A program made the translations under genes and the position numbers. 27,279 nucleotides of DNA from DAIDKA01 sp036489445 (lineage in GTDB: Bacteria; Pseudomonadota; Gammaproteobacteria; Steroidobacterales; Steroidobacteraceae): assembly GCA_036489445.1 (NCBI GenBank), contig DASXFV010000036.1, positions 1 to 27,279 on the forward strand. Direction: 5' to 3'. Every line of letters starts with the position of its first letter. Within the stretch, counting starts at the first letter, position 1. Positions 22,898 to 27,279 of the stretch are shown piece by piece. The notes beneath the pieces were generated by a model that worked only from the letters and a program-made list of their open reading frames with translations, did not search any database and was not told where the DNA came from.

Positions 22898-23859
22898 TGC
22901 TGCAACTCCAGATACGCCAGCACATCGGTCAGTTGCTCGCCAGTCAGGTTCTGATTGGGCATCTGATTGCCTGGTTTGAGCCCGTGGGCGTTCTCAATCC
23001 ATGCCGCCAGCGTGCCTCGGGAATTCGGCAGCAGCCCCGCCGCCAGCATGCGGCGGCCCGCGATGTGGCTTAAGTCCGGCCCGGCATGAGCGCCGGCATT
23101 GGTACCGCGGATCTGGTGGCAAAGGCCGCAGCGGTACTCCACCAGCGCCGCGCCGCGTTGGCTGGCCGCATCGGTCGGTGGGGTCGCCGGCTGCAACTGC
23201 CGTAGTCGCCACTGCTCAAATTCGCTGGGCGACTGCGCCACCACCTGGACCATCATATGAGCGTGCTGCGCTCCGCAGTACTCGGTGCAGGGCCCGCTGT
23301 AGACGCCAGAAGCGCGCGCCTCCAACCAGCTCAGGTTGGTCTGCCCGGGAATGGTGTCGGTCTTGCCGGTCAGCTTGGGCACCCAGAAGCTGTGAATGAC
23401 ATCCGCGCCGTGAAGTCGCACCAGCACCCGCCGACCCACGGGAATATGGATTTCATTCGCCGTGGTGAAGATCTGGTCCGGCTGATCCGAGTCGTATCTG
23501 ACTTCCCACCACCACTGATGCCCCGTGACATCCAGCGTCAGTGCTGGATGTTCGGGCGGTCCGGATACGGCCGCCAGCGTGGCCATGGTCCACACCAATG
23601 CCACCGCCAATGGAACCCCGGAAATAAGCAGGCCATTGCGGATCCAGTGCACACCGTTTGCGCCCTCCTCCACGGCCACGGCCCGTGTCTCCGCGTCACC
23701 GCCATTCGCGCGCGCCGCCCGCACTGCCCGCCACAGCACCCAGCCAATGATCACGCATACCAGGATGGACACGATCAGCATGTACCAGGTCAAGGGCACG
23801 ATGGCGCCAGCGCGCGGCCCCGCAGAATTCAGATAGCCGGCGGGAGAGGAGAGGGTCAT
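22894..23859 (-). CDS. Cytochrome c oxidase subunit II with fused cytochrome c (caa3 type)
   Basis: This 321-aa protein has two transmembrane helices (about 24-44 and 75-97), an aromatic patch GHQWWWEV (113-120), a complete CuA site (H156, C191, C195, H199, M202, in ADVIHSFWVP and CTEYCGAQHAHM) and a C-terminal cytochrome c domain with CGLCH (244-248) and axial Met300 (GNQMPN). No lipobox is evident. The fused heme makes it the electron entry point for a caa3-type oxidase. The likely donor is the lipoprotein cytochrome c encoded downstream in the same operon. It is coupled by ATGA overlaps to both neighbours. Confidence 0.96.
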   Translation of the reverse strand: MTLSSPAGYLNSAGPRAGAIVPLTWYMLIVSILVCVIIGWVLWRAVRAARANGGDAETRAVAVEEGANGVHWIRNGLLISGVPLAVALVWTMATLAAVSGPPEHPALTLDVTGHQWWWEVRYDSDQPDQIFTTANEIHIPVGRRVLVRLHGADVIHSFWVPKLTGKTDTIPGQTNLSWLEARASGVYSGPCTEYCGAQHAHMMVQVVAQSPSEFEQWRLRQLQPATPPTDAASQRGAALVEYRCGLCHQIRGTNAGAHAGPDLSHIAGRRMLAAGLLPNSRGTLAAWIENAHGLKPGNQMPNQNLTGEQLTDVLAYLELQQ

Positions 23860-24599
23860 GCCGCCGTGCCGTGTTCAACGAGCGAGCGCAGGCGCCCGAG
23901 GGCATACAGTCCCGCCCAGAGAAACAGCACAATTCCCGGCACCCACATGAGGATGCCGCCCAACGCCTGATCCTGCAGCGGCGTCAGCCCCCACAGCTGG
24001 GCAGTTGCCAGATGGCGGAAGTAAAGCGGACGGCTCGCGGTCGTCAGGATGGCGCCCAGGAATCCCATCTGCATGGAGGTGAGAACGCCGGCCAGCAGAA
24101 CATCGCCGCTGACCTGGCGTGGGGATCGCAGCAGCATTCGCCACAGTGCCACTGCGCTGCCGAACAGCGTCACATGCATTGCCCAATAGATCAGGGTGCT
24201 GTCAAAAGTCGCATCGTACGGTGCGGGCATGTGCCAGAACCACAGTGCAACCATAAATCCAAGCATCGAGATCCACACTTTGTGTCGCGCCCAACGAACC
24301 GCTACCGGTGGCGTGCGCAGAGCCAGCAGCGGCGCCGCAAACAGGATCAGGATCATGTGTTGCCCGACTCGGGCGCTGAACAGCGAGACTGAGAGCGCGC
24401 ACAATGGCGAGATCAGGGCCACGCCGGTGATTGCCCATCCGGCGAGGGCAGTGGAGGCGCCACCCTGGCGCCGCAGATAGTAGAGGTGCGCCATTGCCGC
24501 GAGGATCAGCACAGCAATCAGGATGGGATCGAGATTGAAACGGTATAGCAGCGCCGCCGGCGCTGGTGGCGTACCGCAGTAGGGCAGCTGCGCGGGCAT
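23856..24599 (-). CDS. ctaG: caa3-type oxidase assembly protein CtaG
   Basis: This 247-aa polytopic membrane protein of the caa3_CtaG family has about seven helices. Diagnostic segments are ARVGQHMILILFAAPLLAL, ALWFWHMPAPYDATFDS and PLQDQALGGILMWVPG, with conserved histidines that may handle copper. CtaG of the Bacillus type supports assembly of the CuB/CuA centres of caa3 oxidases; it is unrelated to Cox11-type CtaG. An AGGGGGG ribosome-binding site precedes the ATG. Its stop overlaps the COX2 start. Confidence 0.92.
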   Translation of the reverse strand: MPAQLPYCGTPPAPAALLYRFNLDPILIAVLILAAMAHLYYLRRQGGASTALAGWAITGVALISPLCALSVSLFSARVGQHMILILFAAPLLALRTPPVAVRWARHKVWISMLGFMVALWFWHMPAPYDATFDSTLIYWAMHVTLFGSAVALWRMLLRSPRQVSGDVLLAGVLTSMQMGFLGAILTTASRPLYFRHLATAQLWGLTPLQDQALGGILMWVPGIVLFLWAGLYALGRLRSLVEHGTAA

Positions 24600-24619
24600 C
24601 TTTCCCCCCTAACGCGGCG

Positions 24620-25057
24620 TCAGGCCGCAGTGCGGCGGGCAGGCTGGAAGCCCGCGACAGCGGCCTCAGCCACCTTTTCATCCTGCTCCACAGTGCCACC
24701 GCTCGCGCCAACGGCGCCGATGACCACGTCGCCATGCTTCAGAGGCAGGCCGCCCGCGAAGATGACCACGCGGTCATGATTGGTGCTGTTGATGCCAAAC
24801 AAAGGTTTGCCGGACTGGGCCATCTTGGCGAGATCTTCGGTCGCCATATCAAAGGCGCGGGCTGTCCACGCCTTTTGAATCGCGATATCGATGCTGCCCA
24901 TCCAGGCCCCATCCATGCGGATGTGCGAGACCAGGTTGCCCCCGGCGTCCACCACTGCCAGATTGTACGGAACGCCGATCTCTGCCGCCTTGCGTTCACC
25001 TGCCGCGATAATCAGGCGGGCCTCGTCCAGGCTGAGCGACTCGTATGAGTTGGGCAT
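24620..25057 (-). CDS. GlcG/HbpS-like heme-binding-family protein
   Basis: This 145-aa protein has the GlcG/HbpS fold pattern: LSLDEARLIIAAGERKAAEIG, VPYNLAVVDAGGNLVSHIRM, GSIDIAIQKAWTARAF, VVIFAGGLPLKHGDVVIGA, VGASGGTVEQDEKVAEAAV. No signal peptide is visible, so it is probably cytosolic. Family members include heme-degrading or heme-sensing HbpS and proteins of unknown function beside glycolate and PQQ-dehydrogenase genes. It is the first gene of the nine-gene operon, with GGAG 6 nt before its ATG, 20 bp before ctaG. A role in heme handling for the oxidase and cytochromes is plausible but unproven. Confidence 0.88.
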   Translation of the reverse strand: MPNSYESLSLDEARLIIAAGERKAAEIGVPYNLAVVDAGGNLVSHIRMDGAWMGSIDIAIQKAWTARAFDMATEDLAKMAQSGKPLFGINSTNHDRVVIFAGGLPLKHGDVVIGAVGASGGTVEQDEKVAEAAVAGFQPARRTAA

Positions 25058-25304
25058 GGCGGCTCCGGTTTCGAGTTGTTTGAAGGCGAATCAGACTCTG
25101 ACGGCGTAGCCCGGTCGCTTCTGTAGGTCTGACGGAAATCCGCGCGTAGTAAAGCGCTGGTGTTTGAGCCGGCGCCGCCGCCAAGGCTGAGATGGAAACA
25201 CGTCGGGTGAGACCGACATGCGGCCGCGTACTTTGCCGGTGCTTCGGCCCCCACATCTATTGCACCCTCAGCGATCCTTCATCCATGCAATCCAGAGGGC
25301 AGCG
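25058..25304. promoter_or_regulatory. Divergent intergenic region between oxidase operon and alcohol dehydrogenase
   Basis: This 247-bp region must hold the promoters of the nine-gene minus-strand operon and the plus-strand alcohol dehydrogenase. No convincing sigma-70 box was found. It contains the direct repeat TCTGACGG at 25097-25104 and 25128-25135, exactly 31 bp apart, and a palindrome GTCGG-N6-CCGAC at 25202-25217. These are candidate binding sites for an unidentified regulator. Confidence 0.45.
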
Positions 25305-26480
25305 ATGGCCAGCGTGCTCGACCCAAATGAAACCCGCCGCGCAAATGAAGCGCGCCACTCAAGACCAACGCCGCGTCTGCAGTCAAGGATCAAGGCCATC
25401 GGCTATGCGGCCAAGCACTGCTTCAGTCATTTGAAGCCTTTTGAGTTCGAGCGCGCCGGCGCTGGTGAAAAGGAGGTGGAAATCCAGGTCCTGTATTGTG
25501 GTGTGTGTCACTCGGACATCCACCAGGTCAGGAACGAATGGAACAACACTGTGTATCCGTGCATGCCCGGCCATGAGGTCATCGGCCGGGTCACAGCGCT
25601 GGGCAGCGGCGTCACCCGTCACAAGATCGGTGATCTGGTGGGCGTGGGCTGCATGATCGACAGTTGCGGCCAGTGCGAGGCGTGCCGAGGCGGGGCGGAA
25701 AACTACTGCGAGTCGCCCAATGGCTGGCTGGCCACGTACAACGGCCCGATGATTCCCCCGCAGAAGGCCGCGGGACACGCCAACATCTATGGGCGTGAGA
25801 ATACCTTTGGCGGCTATTCGAACGTCCTGGTGGTGAAGCAGGATTTTGTACTGAAGATTCCCTCCGCCCTGGATGCAGACGCGGCGGCGCCCATTCTCTG
25901 TGCGGGTGTCACGACATACTCACCGTTGAAGCGTTGGGATGTGAAACCCGGCAAGCACGTCGGGATCGTGGGTTTCGGCGGCTTGGGGAACATCGGTGCG
26001 AAGCTCGCCAAGGCGATGGGCGCACATGTGACGATCTTCACGCACACCGAGCAGAAGGTCGAAGAAGCGACGCAACTGGGATTTACCGCCATTCTGGAGC
26101 GCGATGAGAAGGCCTTGTGTGCCGCAGCCTCGAGCTTCGACTTCATCCTGTCCACGATCCCCGAAAAACACGACATCAATCCCTATATCGCGCTGCTGAA
26201 GCGCGACTCGACCATCTGCGTGGTCGGATGCCTGGAGCCTCTCGAGCCGGTCGACAACACGCAAGTCGTCACGCACCGCAAAGGCATTGCGGGATCCTTG
26301 ATCGGCAGCATCAAGGAAACCCAGGAAGTGCTGCAGTTCTGTGCCGAACATGCCGTCGCCCCGGATATCCAGGTCATCCGCATCGATGAATTGAACGATG
26401 CCTACCACCGGGTGAAAAGGGGCGACGTCCGCTATCGGTATGTGATCGATATGTCCTCGTTGCACAGCTCCAGCGCCTGA
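25305..26480 (+). CDS. Zinc-dependent NAD(P) alcohol dehydrogenase (YahK/CAD-type)
   Basis: This predicted 391-aa medium-chain dehydrogenase interconverts alcohols and aldehydes. Catalytic zinc ligands are C65 (YCGVCHSD), H90 (PGHE) and probably C199 (LCAGVTTY). The structural zinc site is C121, C124, C127 and C135 (CGQCEACRGGAENYC). The Rossmann motif is GFGGLGNIGAKLA. It most resembles the YahK/cinnamyl alcohol dehydrogenase branch, often NADPH-dependent aldehyde reductases. The FTHTEQK segment after the second strand is compatible with NADP, but this is inference. The start at 25305 has GAGGG upstream and gives about 25 residues more than YahK. Being divergent from the PQQ dehydrogenase operon, it may handle the aldehydes produced. 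Confidence 0.93.
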   Translation: MASVLDPNETRRANEARHSRPTPRLQSRIKAIGYAAKHCFSHLKPFEFERAGAGEKEVEIQVLYCGVCHSDIHQVRNEWNNTVYPCMPGHEVIGRVTALGSGVTRHKIGDLVGVGCMIDSCGQCEACRGGAENYCESPNGWLATYNGPMIPPQKAAGHANIYGRENTFGGYSNVLVVKQDFVLKIPSALDADAAAPILCAGVTTYSPLKRWDVKPGKHVGIVGFGGLGNIGAKLAKAMGAHVTIFTHTEQKVEEATQLGFTAILERDEKALCAAASSFDFILSTIPEKHDINPYIALLKRDSTICVVGCLEPLEPVDNTQVVTHRKGIAGSLIGSIKETQEVLQFCAEHAVAPDIQVIRIDELNDAYHRVKRGDVRYRYVIDMSSLHSSSA

Positions 26481-26488
26481 GCCCGCAC

Positions 26489-27279
26489 TCAGTGCCCTGC
26501 GGTCACCGGCTCTGCCGTGACACCTTCGGCGCTGCGCGCGCTCTCATAGCGCCTGCCCAGCACCCAGGCGATGGGGAACCATATCAGCGACACCCCTATC
26601 CCCAGGATGGCCAGGCCGATGTCGCCAAAGCCATTCAGCACGCCGACGCTGACAAAAGAGGCGACCAGGTCACCGCCCCGATAGACCACCGTGTCGATGA
26701 CATTCTTGGCCTTGTACTTGCTTTCCTGGTCCACAACCGTGAACAGCATTTCGCGGGTGGGCTTGGCGACGGCGTATTCGGCCACGCGACGCACAACCTG
26801 CAGACTGCCCAGGATTATCAGGATCGGCGAGAAGGCAATCGCCAGGAACGCAAACACCATGATGATCGGGTTGAGCAGCAGACCCACCGTGACACCGAAA
26901 CGCTTGATGATGCGCCCGGTACCGACCAGCTGGATGAGCACCGCCAGACTGTTCACTGCGAGCTCAATCAGCGCATAGGCCTGAGTGCGCGCATTGTGAT
27001 CTTTGAAGGCCTTGGTGATCAGATCCCCGAGCTGCGTGTAGACAATGGTGGAGATCGACGTCATCAGAAAGAGGAAGCCGGCGATCAGCATCAGGTACGG
27101 CGACTTCAACAACAGGATGAAACCGTCGAGAGGATTCCCACCGCCGAGACGATGATTGATGGTCGTACGCTGCGCTTCGCTGCCCGAGGTGGCCACCAGC
27201 TTGTCGCGTTCATGGGCCAGCAGCTTTACCAGAAGTGCCGTGATCACAAAACCCCCGGCGGAAATCAACATCAGACCAT
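26489..27279 (-). CDS. NTP/NDP exchange transporter-like (ATP:ADP antiporter family) protein, 5'-partial
   Basis: The frame runs from the stop at 26489 through the right edge, so the N-terminal half is missing; about 263 residues are seen. At least five or six transmembrane helices are evident (for example LMLIAGFLFLMTSISTIVY and LLLNPIIMVFAFLAIAFSPI). The segment RRVAEYAVAKPTREMLFTVV followed by KYKAKNVIDTVVYRGGDLV is characteristic of TLC/AAA-type nucleotide transporters and their relatives in free-living bacteria, where transport substrates are mostly unknown. It converges on the alcohol dehydrogenase with only 8 bp between stops. Generic MFS annotation would also be defensible. Confidence 0.8.
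   Translation of the reverse strand, partial: GLMLISAGGFVITALLVKLLAHERDKLVATSGSEAQRTTINHRLGGGNPLDGFILLLKSPYLMLIAGFLFLMTSISTIVYTQLGDLITKAFKDHNARTQAYALIELAVNSLAVLIQLVGTGRIIKRFGVTVGLLLNPIIMVFAFLAIAFSPILIILGSLQVVRRVAEYAVAKPTREMLFTVVDQESKYKAKNVIDTVVYRGGDLVASFVSVGVLNGFGDIGLAILGIGVSLIWFPIAWVLGRRYESARSAEGVTAEPVTAGH

Noticed and set aside
1..27279. CRISPR arrays, tRNA/rRNA genes, insertion sequences, prophage
   Set aside because: No regularly spaced repeats, cloverleaf sequences, transposase or integrase frames or phage genes were recognised by eye. A tRNAscan or covariance search was not possible.

Overview
The window is about 27 kb of dense, GC-rich bacterial chromosome. The gene set suggests a gammaproteobacterium, possibly a soil lineage near Steroidobacterales, Nevskiales or Xanthomonadales: a long E. 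coli-type FadE, GspA/GspB secretion accessory proteins, an EmrAB-type pump with a NodT-type outer membrane factor, and a YtrA-type GntR. This placement is inferred from family distribution, not from a marker gene. No rRNA, tRNA, CRISPR array, insertion sequence or phage gene was seen. No gap between genes exceeds about 250 bp.

Layout. (1) 1-1755, minus strand: a promoter with overlapping palindromes drives a small membrane peptide, a GntR/YtrA regulator, an ABC ATPase and an ABC permease that runs off the left edge. (2) 1861-6975, plus strand: malate dehydrogenase, FadE acyl-CoA dehydrogenase, a secreted DUF4399-like protein and DNA polymerase IV. (3) 6985-12286, plus strand: GspA ATPase and GspB, then a receiver-TonB fusion and a Ser/Thr kinase behind a pseudo-receiver. 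(4) 12454-16696, plus strand: a tripartite efflux operon (outer membrane lipoprotein, EmrA-like adaptor, EmrB-like MFS pump). (5) 25057 down to 16681, minus strand: nine tightly packed genes encoding a GlcG/HbpS-like protein, CtaG, COX2 fused to cytochrome c, COX1, COX3, an unknown three-helix membrane protein, a PQQ alcohol dehydrogenase with lanthanide-type ligands, a lipoprotein cytochrome c and a XoxJ-like periplasmic binding protein. (6) 25305-26480, plus strand: a zinc NAD(P) alcohol dehydrogenase, divergent from the operon. (7) 26489-27279, minus strand: part of an ATP/ADP-translocase-like transporter.

The most interesting region is the nine-gene operon. It appears to encode a self-contained periplasmic alcohol-oxidising chain: lanthanide/PQQ dehydrogenase, then cytochrome c, then its own caa3-like oxidase, then O2. 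Its oxidase subunit I keeps all heme and CuB ligands. It lacks the helix-VI glutamate (Trp instead) and the K-channel lysine (Ala instead), so its proton pathways are probably atypical. The second notable region is the GspAB / receiver-TonB / pseudo-receiver-kinase cluster, which joins envelope assembly with two receiver-like domains.
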